Positions 47,078 to 57,129 of a DNA stretch of 64,000 nucleotides are shown one piece after another. Position numbers and translations under genes: made by a program. Numbering within the stretch: position 1 is the stretch's first letter; every line of letters begins with the position of its first letter. The stretch spans positions 285,390-349,389 of the forward strand of contig NZ_MKSQ01000008.1 of the NCBI RefSeq assembly GCF_001898115.1, in the 5' to 3' direction. The notes beneath the pieces were generated by a model. It saw nothing but the letters and a program-made list of their open reading frames with translations, ran no database searches and had not been told where the DNA came from. The stretch comes from Allobosea sp. 67-29 (GTDB lineage Bacteria; Pseudomonadota; Alphaproteobacteria; Rhizobiales; Beijerinckiaceae).

Positions 47078-47199
47078 GGCGGCCATCGGATGCGATTCAG
47101 ATGACGGCATCATGGCAAGGCTCGATCCGGGCGTCAGCCCACAATCGCACATCGCAGCCCGCCGAGCTTCGCATTATTTGAAAACGCTTCGCAACTGCA

Positions 47200-47226
47200 T
47201 TGACAGAGATCGAGACGCGCTATACC
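47200..47226 (+). promoter_or_regulatory. Candidate mntH promoter
   Basis: TTGACA at 47200-47205 (6 of 6) and TATACC at 47221-47226 (4 of 6), but with a short 15-bp spacer. The TTG of this -35 is in frame with mntH, so it should not be mistaken for its start. Confidence 0.45.
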
Positions 47227-47231
47227 TCCTA

Positions 47232-47247
47232 TTGCAAACAAGTTGCA
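47232..47247. promoter_or_regulatory. TGCAA-N5-TTGCA dyad at the mntH transcription start
   Basis: TTGCAAACAAGTTGCA lies just after the -10 and 13 bp before the mntH ATG. Rhizobial manganese regulators of the Mur/Fur group repress mntH through AT-rich TGCAA-type dyads at this place, so it is a candidate Mur or MntR operator. Only position and symmetry support it. Confidence 0.5.
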
Positions 47248-47259
47248 GCAAGGTCGGAC

Positions 47260-48603
47260 ATGTCCCAAGGTTCTCAGGAGTCCCCCTCGATCTGGCTCAG
47301 ATCGCGCGGCGAGCCCTCGCTCGCCGATGTCTTTCGTTCGGTTTCGGTAGCGCCCTCCTCCTCGACGTGGCGGAAATTCCTGACCTTCCTCGGCCCGGGC
47401 TATCTCGTCGCCGTCGGCTATATGGACCCGGGCAACTGGGCGACCTCGCTCGCCGGCGGTGCGCAGTTCGGCTACACGCTGCTCGTCGTCGCGCTCGTCT
47501 CCAACATCATGGCGGTGGTCCTGCAGTCGCTCTGCGCACGGCTGGCGGTCGCGACCGGGCGCGACCTTGCCCAGGCCTGCCGCGACGCCTATCCGCCCTA
47601 TATGGCCTGGCCGCTCTGGCTCCTGGCGGAGCTCGCGATCTGCGCCACGGACCTGGCCGAGGTGATCGGCACGGCGATCGGCCTCAACCTGCTTTTCGGC
47701 ATCCCGCTCGAGATCGGCGTGCTGATCACCGGGCTCGACGTCTTCATCATCCTCTGGCTGCAGACCAAGGGCTTCCGCTGGGTCGAAGCCTTCATCATCA
47801 CCCTGCTCGGCGTGATCGCGCTCTGCTTCGCGATCCAGATCGCGATGGCCGACCCGGACTGGGGCGAGGTCATCCGCGGCTTCGCTCCGACGACGCAGGT
47901 CGTGACCAATCCCAACATGCTCTACATCGCGCTCGGCATCATCGGCGCGACGGTGATGCCGCATAACCTCTATCTGCACTCGGGCATCGTGCAGACCCGC
48001 GCCTACGGCCATACGCTACCGGAAAAGCGCGAAGCGCTGAAATACGCGACGCTCGATTCCACCGTCGCCCTGACCTTTGCCCTGATGATCAACGCCGCGA
48101 TCCTCATCCTGGCCGCCGCAACCTTCCACAAGGCCGGCCACACCGATGTCGCGGAGCTCGGCAAGGCCCAGGAACTGCTTCAGCCGCTGCTGGGCGCCTC
48201 GATCGCCCCCTCGCTCTTCGCGATCGCCCTGCTCTGCTGCGGCCTGAACTCGACGGTGACGGCGACGATGGCCGGCCAGATCGTGATGGAAGGCTTCCTG
48301 CGCCTGAGGCTGGCGGCATGGCTGCGCCGGCTCGTGACCCGCCTCGTCGCGATCGTGCCGGCAATCGCCGTGACGCTGATCTACGGCGAGGGGCAGACGG
48401 CCAAGCTGCTGATCCTCAGCCAGGTGGTGCTCAGCCTGCAACTCCCCTTCGCGGTGGTGCCGCTGGTCATGCTCACCGCCTCGAAGGCCAGGATGGGCGA
48501 GCTTGTGGCGCCGCGCTGGCTGACGCTGGTCGCCGCCGTCATCGCCGCCATCATCATCGTCCTGAACCTGAAGCTCATCTTCGACGTCGCGACAGGGGCG
48601 TGA
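47260..48603 (+). CDS. mntH: NRAMP-family manganese/divalent metal transporter
   Basis: 447 aa proton-coupled Mn(II) importer of the inner membrane, about 11 spans. Metal-site motifs are intact: [10 protein letters not shown] in span 1 and MPHNLYLHS in span 6. ATG at 47260 with AAGG upstream is used. A TTG-opened frame 20 codons longer would run over the promoter and operator-like dyad. It is divergent from the M20 peptidase and convergent with the HerA-like gene. Confidence 0.93.
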   Translation: MSQGSQESPSIWLRSRGEPSLADVFRSVSVAPSSSTWRKFLTFLGPGYLVAVGYMDPGNWATSLAGGAQFGYTLLVVALVSNIMAVVLQSLCARLAVATGRDLAQACRDAYPPYMAWPLWLLAELAICATDLAEVIGTAIGLNLLFGIPLEIGVLITGLDVFIILWLQTKGFRWVEAFIITLLGVIALCFAIQIAMADPDWGEVIRGFAPTTQVVTNPNMLYIALGIIGATVMPHNLYLHSGIVQTRAYGHTLPEKREALKYATLDSTVALTFALMINAAILILAAATFHKAGHTDVAELGKAQELLQPLLGASIAPSLFAIALLCCGLNSTVTATMAGQIVMEGFLRLRLAAWLRRLVTRLVAIVPAIAVTLIYGEGQTAKLLILSQVVLSLQLPFAVVPLVMLTASKARMGELVAPRWLTLVAAVIAAIIIVLNLKLIFDVATGA

Positions 48604-48670
48604 GCCCCCGTCACGGCTTCGTCGCCGTCGGCGACATGCGCGTCGGAGCGTGTCCCCCAGCGAGCCGAAG

Positions 48671-50209
48671 CTACCGCCGTCCCGACATCGAACCCAGAAT
48701 GCCGCGCAGGATCGCAGTCCCCACCTGCCGGCCGATCGAGGTCGCGGCCGAACGGGCTGCCGAGGTGATGATCTTCTCGGCCATGCTCTGCGGCAGCGGA
48801 CCGCCGCGCGAACCCGGACCCGTCTTCGGACGCTGCTGCGGAGCGCCGCCGCCGAGCCAGCCGCCGATGGTGTCGAGGATGCCGCCGCCGCCATCGGCCG
48901 AGGCTTCGACCGCCGAGCCATCCGCGTTCAGCCCCTTGCGCTTCATCAGCACCTCGTAGGCGGACTCGCGGTCGACCATCGTGTCGTATTTGCCCTTCTC
49001 CGGAGAGCTGTCGATCGCCTGCTGGCGCTCCTGCGGCGTGCAGGGGCCGACCTGAGCCATGGGAGGCGCGATCAGCGCCCGCTCGACCATCTCCGGCGAC
49101 CCCTTGCCTTCCAGCATCGAGACCAGGGCCTCGCCAACGCCGAGCTGCATGATCGCCTGCTCGGTGTTGATCTTCGGGTTCTGGCGGAAGGTCTCGGCGG
49201 CGGCGCGCACGGCCTTCTGGTCCCGCGGGGTGAAGGCGCGCAGCGCGTGCTGAACCCGGTTGCCGAGCTGGGCCAGTACCGTATCGGGCACGTCGAGCGG
49301 ATTCTGCGTAACGAAATAGACTCCGACGCCCTTGGAGCGGATCAGACGGACGACCTGCTCCACCGCCGTCAGCAGCGCCTTGGGTGCACCGTTGAACAGC
49401 AGATGCGCCTCGTCGAAGAAGAAGACGAGCTTCGGCTTGTCGAGGTCGCCGACCTCCGGGAGCTGCTCGAAGAGCTCGGAGAGCAGCCAGAGCAGGAATG
49501 TAGCGTAGAGCCGCGGGTTGTTCATCAGCTTGTCGGCGGCGAGGATGTTGACGATGCCCCGGCCGTCCCGATCCGTCTTCATCAGGTCGTTGATGTCGAG
49601 CGCCGGCTCGCCGAAGAACAGGTCGCCCTTCTGGTTCTCCAGCACCAGCAGCGCGCGTTGGATGGTGCCGACCGTCGCAGTGCTGACATTGCCGTATTTC
49701 GTGGTGAGGTCGGAGGCGTTCTCGGCGATGAAGGTCAGGATCGCGCGCAGATCCTTGAGATCGAGCAGGAGCAGCTTCTGCTCGTCGGCGATACGGAAGG
49801 CGATGTTGAGCACGCCCTCCGCGGTATCGTTCAGATCGAGCAGGCGGGACAGCAGGAGCGGCCCCATCTCGGAAATCGTGGCGCGCACCGGGTGGCCCTG
49901 CTCGCCGAACACGTCCCAGAATACCGTCGTGAACTGGTCGGGCTCGTATTTGAGCCCGAGTTCCTTGGCCCGATTGACGAAGGCCGGCTTGCCGTCGCCC
50001 GGGGCGACGATGCCGGAGAGGTCGCCCTTGATGTCCGCGGCGAAGACCGGCACGCCGTTGCGGGCGAAGCCTTCCGCCATGACCTGCAGCGTCACCGTCT
50101 TGCCGGTGCCGGTCGCGCCCGTGACGAGCCCGTGACGGTTGGCCAGTTTCAGCAGGAGATTCTCCGGCTTGCCGCTCTTGCCGATCAGAATCGTACCGTC
50201 ATCCGCCAT
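48671..50209 (-). CDS. HerA-like ATPase (DUF853)
   Basis: 512 aa. Walker A GATGTGKT at residues 31-38 and Walker B KLVFFFDEAHLLF near 245, arginine-rich C-terminal part RDQKAVRAAAETFRQNP. Residues 430-512 are Gly-rich then basic (GGGGILDTIGGWLGGG). Homologous to the HerA/FtsK motor class that moves along DNA or drives envelope machines; its own substrate is unknown. Stand-alone gene with no NurA nuclease next to it. Confidence 0.88.
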   Translation of the reverse strand: MADDGTILIGKSGKPENLLLKLANRHGLVTGATGTGKTVTLQVMAEGFARNGVPVFAADIKGDLSGIVAPGDGKPAFVNRAKELGLKYEPDQFTTVFWDVFGEQGHPVRATISEMGPLLLSRLLDLNDTAEGVLNIAFRIADEQKLLLLDLKDLRAILTFIAENASDLTTKYGNVSTATVGTIQRALLVLENQKGDLFFGEPALDINDLMKTDRDGRGIVNILAADKLMNNPRLYATFLLWLLSELFEQLPEVGDLDKPKLVFFFDEAHLLFNGAPKALLTAVEQVVRLIRSKGVGVYFVTQNPLDVPDTVLAQLGNRVQHALRAFTPRDQKAVRAAAETFRQNPKINTEQAIMQLGVGEALVSMLEGKGSPEMVERALIAPPMAQVGPCTPQERQQAIDSSPEKGKYDTMVDRESAYEVLMKRKGLNADGSAVEASADGGGGILDTIGGWLGGGAPQQRPKTGPGSRGGPLPQSMAEKIITSAARSAATSIGRQVGTAILRGILGSMSGRR

Positions 50210-50363
50210 CGCATCCGCCTATCGGGTTCGGAATTGTCAGAGCTAGGATGTAACCAAACGCCGCGGAAGGCGGAAGCCCGGGACGGTTGGAAAGAGATCG
50301 TAAATATGTAAACTATTTTTCGAAGGGCTTCGCGACGAAGCCGCTGGCGAGGGGTTCTGCACC

Positions 50364-50750
50364 ATGGAAGAATTGCTTACGCGCGTCGCTGCGGCGGCCG
50401 GAATCGACGAAGGGCTCGCCCGCAAGGCGGTCGGGATCATCCTCGCCTTCCTGCAGAAGGAGGGGCCGCCGGCCGAGATTGGCCAGCTGATGGCTGCACT
50501 GCCGGGCGCACAGGATCTCGCGAATGCGGAAGGCGGCGCAAAGGGCGGCATGCTCGGCGCGATCGGCGGATTGATGGGCGGCGGCGGCGGCGTGATGGCG
50601 CTCGGCGGCCAGCTGATGGGCGCTGGCCTGTCGATGCCGCAGATCCAGGCCGTCTCCAAGGAGATGTTCGCGGTCGGCCGTGAAAGGGCCGGCGAAGATG
50701 CGATGGGCGCCATCGTCGGTGCGATTCCGGGGCTCGGCCAGTTCGTCTGA
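50364..50750 (+). CDS. Small Gly-rich helical protein, unknown
   Basis: 128 aa. Residues 1-45 are a helical bundle (ELLTRVAAAAGIDEGLARKAVGIILAFLQKEG) like DUF2267/DUF2780 proteins. Residues 55-85 are Gly/Met/Leu-rich (GGMLGAIGGLMGGGGGVMALGGQLM) and the end has GAIPGLGQFV. No cysteines or signal peptide. A clear terminator follows, so it is a single-gene unit divergent from the HerA-like ATPase. Function unknown. Confidence 0.75.
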   Translation: MEELLTRVAAAAGIDEGLARKAVGIILAFLQKEGPPAEIGQLMAALPGAQDLANAEGGAKGGMLGAIGGLMGGGGGVMALGGQLMGAGLSMPQIQAVSKEMFAVGRERAGEDAMGAIVGAIPGLGQFV

Positions 50751-50779
50751 TCGACGACCGGCAGGCCGCCGCATCCGAG

Positions 50780-50799
50780 ACACCGCCTTCGGGCGGTGT
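50780..50799 (+). terminator. Rho-independent terminator with TTCG tetraloop
   Basis: ACACCGCC-TTCG-GGCGGTGT, an 8-bp perfect stem with a stable tetraloop, then TTCTTGTTT. It ends the small Gly-rich gene at 50750. Confidence 0.85.
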
Positions 50800-50930
50800 T
50801 CTTGTTTCCGCCAGACCGGCCCCGCGTTTGCGCACCGAAGCTCCGACGAAGTAGGGATGGTCGTGCGCGGCCGCTCATGGCAATGAGCTTGTCGCCACGG
50901 CACATTGTGCGGAAAGGAGCCTCGGTGCGC

Positions 50931-52904
50931 ATGAACACGGCCGCCTCATCCGACCTGCCCTATCTCGATGCGTTTCCAGGGCCCTCGCGTGAAGCGTGGC
51001 GCGCTGCCGTCGACAAGGTGCTGAAGGGCGCCGATTTCGAGAAGAAGCTGGTCGCCCGCACCGCCGACGGGATTCGCATCGAGCCGCTCTACGCCGCAGC
51101 ATCGGGCGCACGCGCCTTCCGCTCACAGACTGGGCGCTGGCATGTCGCGGCACGGCTGGACCATCCGCAAGAGCAGGCAGCGCAGGCTCTCGCCATCGCC
51201 GATCTCGAAGGCGGCGCCGATACGCTGACGCTCACGCCGGCCGGCGCGAGCGCGGCTCGCGGCTACGGCCTGGTGGCCGACGACGTCGCCACGCTCGACC
51301 GGACGCTCGGCGGAGTGATGCTCGATCTGATCCGGCTGCGGCTGGATCCGGCGCCGCAGGGCCGGGTCAACGCGCTGATGCTCGCCGCCCTCATCGAGAA
51401 GCGTGGCCATGCGCCGGCGGATCTGTCGATCGAGTTCGGCCTCGACCCGATCGGCGTCCTCGCCGGCCAGGGCTCGCTCGCGGCACCTTGGCCGGAGGTG
51501 GGGCGTCGGATCGCAACCGTCATCGCGGCGCTGAAGCAGCGCGGCTTCCCGGGCCCCTTCATCACTGCCGATACCCGCCCCTATCACGAGGCCGGCGCCA
51601 GCGAAGCGCAGGAGCTCGGCGCTGCGCTGGCGACGGCCGTCGCGTATCTGCGCGCGCTGGAGGCGCAAGGCCTGCCGCTCGCGGAGGCTCGCGACGCCAT
51701 CGCCTTCACGCTGGTCGCCGATACCGACGAGTTCATGACGGTCGCCAAGTTCCGTGCGGCCCGCCTCCTCTGGAGCCGCGTGCAGGAAGCCTGCGGGCTG
51801 AGCCCCAAGCCGGCGACCATTCATGCGGAAACCGCCTGGCGTTCGCTGACCCGGCGGGACCCATGGGTCAATCTGCTGCGTGGCACGGTGGCCGCCTTCT
51901 CGGCGGGCGTCGGCGGTGCCGACTCGTTGACCGTGCTGCCCTTCACCGCGGCGCTCGGCCTGCCCGACGCCTTCGCCCGTCGTGTCGCCCGCAATACGCA
52001 GCTGATCCTGCTCGAGGAATCCAACCTCTGGCGCGTTGCCGATCCGGCCGCCGGCGCGGGCGGTTTCGAGGCGCTGACCCAGGCGCTCTGCGAGCAGGGA
52101 TGGAGTCGCTTCCAGGATCTCGAGCACCAGCGCGCCGGGGATTTGCAGGGCATGCTCGCCGCACTCGCCAACGGCCATGTTCAGCAAGGGCTCGCCCGCG
52201 AGCGAGACGCTGCGGCAAAGGGCGTAACGACCCGGCGCACCCCGCTCACCGGGACGAGCGAATATCCGAATATCCGCGAGAGCGCCGTCTCGGTCCTGGA
52301 TATCGCCCCAGTGGGAAAAACCACGTCGCGCCCGTCCGGCAGCACGGCCGAACGCAATCCGGGCGAGATCATCAAATCGCTCCTCGACGGGGCGCAACGT
52401 GCAGAAGCTCTGATTGCGCCACATCAGGCGCTCGCCATCGAGGCGCTGCCCTCGCATCGTCTCGCGGAACCGTTCGAGGCGCTGCGCGACAGGGCCGATG
52501 CCCAGCCGACCCGCCCTGTCGTCTTCCTGGCAACGCTGGGCGAGATTGCGGATTTCACCGCACGCGCCGGCTTCGCTCGCAACCTGTTCGAAGCCGGCGG
52601 CCTCGCTGCCCCGAGCGGCGACGGCTTCGCACAACGAGGCGCGACGGATCTCGACGCGCTGGTCGGGGCTTTCCGCGGCTCGGGAGCGAAGCTTGCCTGC
52701 CTTTGCGGCTCCGATGCCGCCTATGCCGAGGAAGGTGCCGCCGCGGCCGAGCTCCTCACCGAGGCCGGCGCGACCGTCTGGCTCGCCGGCCGACCGGGCG
52801 ATAGCGAAGCGACATTGAACAAGGCCGGCGTGTCCTCGTTCATCTTCACGGGCTGCGACGTGGTCGAAACGCTCGAACGCGCGCAGGCTCTCGCCAGCGC
52901 CTGA
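50931..52904 (+). CDS. mutA: Methylmalonyl-CoA mutase small subunit
   Basis: 657 aa from MNTAASSDLPYLDAF. Non-catalytic beta subunit of the B12-dependent mutase: an acyl-CoA-mutase TIM-barrel domain to about 480 (TDEFMTVAKFRAARLLWSR, HAETAWRSLTRRDPWVNLLRGT) and a degenerate B12-binding-type domain that lacks the DxHxxG haem-like motif seen in MutB. A GTG two codons upstream (50925) has better spacing to AGGAG (50915-50919) and may be the true start. It heads mutA-thiD-mutB. Confidence 0.93.
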   Translation: MNTAASSDLPYLDAFPGPSREAWRAAVDKVLKGADFEKKLVARTADGIRIEPLYAAASGARAFRSQTGRWHVAARLDHPQEQAAQALAIADLEGGADTLTLTPAGASAARGYGLVADDVATLDRTLGGVMLDLIRLRLDPAPQGRVNALMLAALIEKRGHAPADLSIEFGLDPIGVLAGQGSLAAPWPEVGRRIATVIAALKQRGFPGPFITADTRPYHEAGASEAQELGAALATAVAYLRALEAQGLPLAEARDAIAFTLVADTDEFMTVAKFRAARLLWSRVQEACGLSPKPATIHAETAWRSLTRRDPWVNLLRGTVAAFSAGVGGADSLTVLPFTAALGLPDAFARRVARNTQLILLEESNLWRVADPAAGAGGFEALTQALCEQGWSRFQDLEHQRAGDLQGMLAALANGHVQQGLARERDAAAKGVTTRRTPLTGTSEYPNIRESAVSVLDIAPVGKTTSRPSGSTAERNPGEIIKSLLDGAQRAEALIAPHQALAIEALPSHRLAEPFEALRDRADAQPTRPVVFLATLGEIADFTARAGFARNLFEAGGLAAPSGDGFAQRGATDLDALVGAFRGSGAKLACLCGSDAAYAEEGAAAAELLTEAGATVWLAGRPGDSEATLNKAGVSSFIFTGCDVVETLERAQALASA

Positions 52905-52917
52905 CCGGAGAGATGCA

Positions 52918-53739
52918 GTGACCGCCATCGCCCTGACCATCGCCGGCTCTGATTCCAGCGGCGGCGCCGGCATCCAGGCCGACCTCAAGACCTTTGCGGC
53001 GCATCAGGTCTATGGCGCCAGCGTCATCGTCGCGCTGACGGCGCAAAATACGAAGGGTGTCAGCGCCATCCATGCTGTGCCGCGCGATTTCGTCGCGAAG
53101 CAGATGCAGGCCGTGTTCGAGGATCTCGACGTCGGCGCGGTCAAGATCGGCATGCTGGCGACGGCCGAACTGATCGAGACCGTCGCGGCGGGGCTGCAGC
53201 GCCATGGCGCGAGGAATGTCGTGCTCGACCCGGTGATGATCGCCGCCTCGGGCGCGCGGCTTCTCGAAGCCTCCGCGGTCGAGGCGATCCGCAAGCATCT
53301 GTTCCCGCTCGCCACGCTCATCACGCCGAACCTGCCGGAAGCTGCCGCCCTGCTCGGTTCCAGCGCCGCCGCGACCGACGAGGCCGTCGAGGATCAGGCG
53401 GATCGGCTGGCGGCGCTCGGCGCCGCCAATGTGCTGATCAAGGGCGGCCATGGTGGCGGCGACGTCAGCAGCGACCTGCTGCGGCTGGCGGGCGGATCGC
53501 GCCAGCGCTTCAATGCGCCGCGCGTCGAAACCCGCAACACGCATGGCACCGGCTGCACCCTCTCATCGGCGATCGCCGCGAACCTCGCCAAGGGGCAGAC
53601 GCTGCCGGAGGCGGTCGGCAACGCCAAGAGCTATATTTCGGCCGCCATTGCCGCCGCCGATCAGGTTGCGGTTGGCCATGGCCACGGACCGGTGCATCAT
53701 TTCCACCATTGGTGGGGCAAGAGCGGGAGCAAGCCATGA
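52918..53739 (+). CDS. thiD: Hydroxymethylpyrimidine/phosphomethylpyrimidine kinase
   Basis: 273 aa, GTG start with GGAG 7 nt upstream. Ribokinase-fold kinase of thiamine synthesis that phosphorylates HMP and [25 protein letters not shown] at the start, VLDPVMIA near 102 and the catalytic [21 protein letters not shown] near 200. C terminus has an added His-rich end ([13 protein letters not shown]). Sits between mutA (13 bp) and mutB (4-bp overlap), which is unusual for a thiamine gene. Confidence 0.94.
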   Translation: MTAIALTIAGSDSSGGAGIQADLKTFAAHQVYGASVIVALTAQNTKGVSAIHAVPRDFVAKQMQAVFEDLDVGAVKIGMLATAELIETVAAGLQRHGARNVVLDPVMIAASGARLLEASAVEAIRKHLFPLATLITPNLPEAAALLGSSAAATDEAVEDQADRLAALGAANVLIKGGHGGGDVSSDLLRLAGGSRQRFNAPRVETRNTHGTGCTLSSAIAANLAKGQTLPEAVGNAKSYISAAIAAADQVAVGHGHGPVHHFHHWWGKSGSKP

Positions 53740-55901
53740 CCGCGATCCCGGACTTCACGAAGCTCGCCTTCGCCAGCGGCAAGGCGCCCGTATCGGCCCC
53801 GGTGCCCACCGGCGAAGCCTGGCTGACGCCGGAGGAGATTCCGGTGAAGCCGGCCTACGGGCCGGAGGACCGCGCCGGCCTGCCCTTTGTCGACAGCCTG
53901 CCAGGCCTGCCGCCCTATCTGCGGGGCCCCTACCCGACCATGTATGTCAACCAGCCCTGGACGATCCGGCAATATGCCGGCTTCTCCACGGCCGAGGATT
54001 CCAACGCCTTCTACCGGCGCAACCTCGCGGCAGGGCAGAAGGGGCTTTCGGTCGCCTTCGACCTCGCCACCCATCGCGGCTACGATTCCGACCACCCGCG
54101 CGTCGCCGGCGATGTCGGCATGGCTGGCGTCGCGATCGATTCGATCTACGACATGCGCACGCTGTTCTCCGGCATCCCGCTCGACCAGATGAGCGTGTCG
54201 ATGACGATGAACGGCGCCGTGCTGCCGGTTCTGGCGCTCTACATCGTCGCGGCGGAAGAACAGGGCGTGCCGCAGGCCAGGCTCTCGGGGACGATCCAGA
54301 ACGACATCCTCAAGGAGTTCATGGTCCGGAATACCTATATCTACCCGCCCTCGCCCTCGATGCGGATCATCGGTGACATCTTCGCCTTCACCTCGGCGAA
54401 CATGCCGAAGTTCAACTCGATCTCGATCTCCGGCTACCACATGCAGGAAGCGGGGGCGACGCAGGACCTCGAGCTCGGCTACACGCTCGCCGACGGCGTC
54501 GAATATATCCGCGCCGGGCAACGGGCAGGCCTCTCCGTGGATGCCTTCGCGCCGCGCCTGTCCTTCTTCTGGGCCATCGGGATGAACTTCTTCATGGAAG
54601 TCGCCAAGATGCGCGCCGCCCGGTTGCTCTGGGCCAAGCTCGTCAAGGATTTCGGCCCTACCAACGAGAAGTCCCTGCCGCTGCGCACGCATAGCCAGAC
54701 CTCGGGCTGGTCGCTGACGGCGCAGGACGTGTTCAACAACGTGCCGCGCACGATGATCGAGGCGATGGCGGCGACGCAGGGTCACACCCAGTCGCTGCAC
54801 ACCAACGCGCTCGACGAGGCCTTGGCCCTGCCGACCGACTTCTCGGCCCGCATCGCCCGTAACACCCAGATCCTGCTGCAGCAGGAGAGCGGCACGACCC
54901 GGATCATCGATCCCTGGGGCGGCTCCTATTATGTCGAGCGGCTCACTGCCGAACTGGCCGAGAAGGCCTGGGGCCATATCCAGGAGGTCGAGAAGCTCGG
55001 GGGCATGGCCAAGGCGATCGAGGCCGGCATCCCGAAGCTGCGCATCGAGGAGGCCGCCGCCAAGACGCAGGCTCGCATCGATGCCGGCCAGCAGGCGATC
55101 ATCGGCGTCAACTGCTACAAGCCGGACAATGAAGCTGCCATCGAAGTGCTGAAGGTCGACAATGCCTCGGTGCGCGCCCAGCAGCTCGACAAGCTCAAAC
55201 GTCTCAAGGCCGAGCGCAACGAGACCGAGGTCGAGGCCGCCCTGACGGCGCTGACCAATGGCGCGGCCGGCAACGGCAACCTGCTCGAACTCGCGGTCAA
55301 GGCGGCGCGGGCCAAGGCCACCGTCGGCGAGATCTCACTGGCGATGGAGAAGGTGTTCGGGCGCCACCGGGCCGAGATCAAGGCGATATCGGGGGTCTAC
55401 AAGCGGGAGGTCGGCGAGATGAACCCAGCCGTCACGCGCGTCCAGTTGATGTGCGAGGCGTTCGAGGAGGCCGATGGGCGCCGCCCGCGCATCCTCGTCG
55501 CCAAGATGGGGCAGGACGGGCACGATCGCGGCCAGAAGGTTATCGCCTCGGCCTTCGCCGATCTCGGCTTCGACGTCGATATCGGCCCCCTCTTCGCCAC
55601 TCCCGAAGAGGCGGCGCGCCAGGCAGTCGAGAACGACGTCCATATCGTCGGCGTCTCCTCGCTCGCGGCAGGGCATCTGACGCTGGTGCCGGAATTGAAG
55701 GCCGCGCTCGCCAAGGCCGGCCGGCCCGACATCATGATCGTCGTCGGCGGCGTCGTCCCGCCGCAGGATTTCGATGCGCTGATCGCGGCCGGCGCCTCGG
55801 CGATCTTCCCGCCCGGCACCGTCATAGCTGACGCCGCCGAAAAGCTGCTGCAGGAGCTCAACGAGCGGCTGGGCTATGTGCAGCGGACGGCGGCGGAATA
55901 G
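53736..55901 (+). CDS. mutB: Methylmalonyl-CoA mutase large (catalytic) subunit
   Basis: 721 aa. Interconverts (R)-methylmalonyl-CoA and succinyl-CoA with adenosylcobalamin. Substrate motif [22 protein letters not shown] near residue 75, barrel motifs [16 protein letters not shown] and [13 protein letters not shown], and a C-terminal B12 domain with [11 protein letters not shown] near 590 (His ligand to cobalt) and [21 protein letters not shown] overlaps thiD by 4 bp, so synthesis is coupled. Needed for propionate and branched-chain degradation or the ethylmalonyl-CoA route. Confidence 0.96.
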   Translation: MTAIPDFTKLAFASGKAPVSAPVPTGEAWLTPEEIPVKPAYGPEDRAGLPFVDSLPGLPPYLRGPYPTMYVNQPWTIRQYAGFSTAEDSNAFYRRNLAAGQKGLSVAFDLATHRGYDSDHPRVAGDVGMAGVAIDSIYDMRTLFSGIPLDQMSVSMTMNGAVLPVLALYIVAAEEQGVPQARLSGTIQNDILKEFMVRNTYIYPPSPSMRIIGDIFAFTSANMPKFNSISISGYHMQEAGATQDLELGYTLADGVEYIRAGQRAGLSVDAFAPRLSFFWAIGMNFFMEVAKMRAARLLWAKLVKDFGPTNEKSLPLRTHSQTSGWSLTAQDVFNNVPRTMIEAMAATQGHTQSLHTNALDEALALPTDFSARIARNTQILLQQESGTTRIIDPWGGSYYVERLTAELAEKAWGHIQEVEKLGGMAKAIEAGIPKLRIEEAAAKTQARIDAGQQAIIGVNCYKPDNEAAIEVLKVDNASVRAQQLDKLKRLKAERNETEVEAALTALTNGAAGNGNLLELAVKAARAKATVGEISLAMEKVFGRHRAEIKAISGVYKREVGEMNPAVTRVQLMCEAFEEADGRRPRILVAKMGQDGHDRGQKVIASAFADLGFDVDIGPLFATPEEAARQAVENDVHIVGVSSLAAGHLTLVPELKAALAKAGRPDIMIVVGGVVPPQDFDALIAAGASAIFPPGTVIADAAEKLLQELNERLGYVQRTAAE

Positions 55902-55913
55902 CATGAAAAGAAA

Positions 55914-55943
55914 GGCGGGCGCTGCCCGAAGGCCGCGCCCGCC
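55914..55943 (-). terminator. Terminator hairpin between mutB and a small secreted protein
   Basis: 9-bp perfect stem (55914-55922 with 55935-55943), 12-nt loop, followed leftward by TTTCTTTTC. Serves the leftward small gene ending at 55971 and may also stop mutB transcripts. Confidence 0.75.
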
Positions 55944-55970
55944 CCATGATTACGACCGGCGTGGCGACAC

Positions 55971-56243
55971 TTACCGCCAGCCGTAACCATAGCCGTAGCG
56001 CGGCGGAGGCGGCCGCATGTCGAAACCGTCAGAATAGCGATGCCAGCGGCGCTGGCCCCAGAAGCCATGGACAGCGGGCGGCGTCGGGCGCCAGCCGTAG
56101 TCGTAAGCCGGGCGCTCATAGCCGCGCTCGTAGCGGCCGCCGAAGGCCTGGGCGGTGCCCGCTCCAACGAAAGCAGAGAAGGCGAGCGCGACGCCGCCGA
56201 GAGCAAGGGCGGTAAAGCCGATCCGGGCGCGATGGCCAAGCAT
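55971..56243 (-). CDS. Small secreted Tyr/Arg/Gly-rich protein
   Basis: 90 aa. Signal peptide about 1-33 (ALALGGVALAFSAFVGAGTAQA). The mature part repeats Tyr, Arg, Gly and Pro (RYERGYERPAYDYGWRP, PPPRYGYGYGWR). Such proteins are common in Hyphomicrobiales and of unknown function. A 7-bp hairpin (56261-56279) lies in its leader close to the ribosome site. Between mutB and pot genes, alone. Confidence 0.7.
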   Translation of the reverse strand: MLGHRARIGFTALALGGVALAFSAFVGAGTAQAFGGRYERGYERPAYDYGWRPTPPAVHGFWGQRRWHRYSDGFDMRPPPPRYGYGYGWR

Positions 56244-56304
56244 GGTCGATGTCCTGTTCCGGCGGGGCAAATCCCCGCCACGGATCGGACATTCGCAGGT
56301 CATC

Positions 56305-56334
56305 GCTGAACGGGTTTTGAGGGCGCCGTTCAGC
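56305..56334 (-). terminator. Hairpin after the potI-like gene
   Basis: 9-bp stem (56305-56313 with 56326-56334) and 12-nt loop directly after the stop of the last pot gene, without a T-run. Likely end of the pot operon. Confidence 0.55.
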
Positions 56335-56340
56335 CCGTGT

Positions 56341-57129
56341 TTAACTGGCGGAGAGCTGTTCGCGCTTGAGCAGGACCGAAGCGGCAACCACGACGACCGC
56401 CACGGCGGCGATCATGATCGTGCAGGCGGCATTGATCTCGGGCGAGACGCCGAGCTTCACCGCCGAATAGAGCCGCATCGGCAGCGTGGTCGCGCCGGGG
56501 CCGGTGGTGAAGCTCGCCACGACGAGATCGTCGAGCGAGAGCGTGAAGGAGAGCATCCATGCCGCCGCCACCGCCGGCCAGATCAGCGGCAGGGTCACGG
56601 TCCAGAAGGTGACGAAAGGCGTGGCGCCGAGATCCTGCGCGGCCTCCTCGAGCGAACGATCGAAGCCGGCCAGTCGCGATTGCACGACGATGCAGGCAAA
56701 GCCCAGGCTGAAAGTGGCGTGCGCGACGGTCACGGTCCAGAAGCCGCGCTCGACATCGACAGCCACGAAAAGCAGCAGCAGCGAAAGACCCGTCACCACC
56801 TCGGGCATGACCAGCGGCGCCAGCACCATGCCGGAAAACAGCGTCCGCCCGAGGAAGCGCCCATGACGCGTCAACGCCAGCGCCGCCAGCGTGCCGAGCG
56901 CCGTCGCCAGCGTCGCCGAGACGATGCCGAGGCGGATCGAGAGCCAAGCAGCGTCGAGCAGCGGCTCGTTTGCCATCAGGGCGCCGTACCAATGCGTCGA
57001 GAAGCCGCCCCAGACCGTGACGAGGCGCGAGGCGTTGAAGGAATAGGCGATCAGCGTGACGATCGGGAGGTAGAGGAAGGCGAAGCCGAGGATCAGCGCC
57101 AGGATGAGGCCGGGGCCGAGGCGCTTCAT
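56341..57129 (-). CDS. potI: Putrescine/spermidine ABC permease, PotC/PotI-like
   Basis: 262 aa with six membrane spans and the ATPase-contact loop EEAAQDLGATPFVTFWTVTLPL near residue 160. ATGA overlap with the upstream permease. Last gene of the leftward binding-protein/ATPase/permease/permease unit. Symbol by position and family; the exact polyamine is not proven. Confidence 0.88.
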   Translation of the reverse strand: MKRLGPGLILALILGFAFLYLPIVTLIAYSFNASRLVTVWGGFSTHWYGALMANEPLLDAAWLSIRLGIVSATLATALGTLAALALTRHGRFLGRTLFSGMVLAPLVMPEVVTGLSLLLLFVAVDVERGFWTVTVAHATFSLGFACIVVQSRLAGFDRSLEEAAQDLGATPFVTFWTVTLPLIWPAVAAAWMLSFTLSLDDLVVASFTTGPGATTLPMRLYSAVKLGVSPEINAACTIMIAAVAVVVVAASVLLKREQLSAS

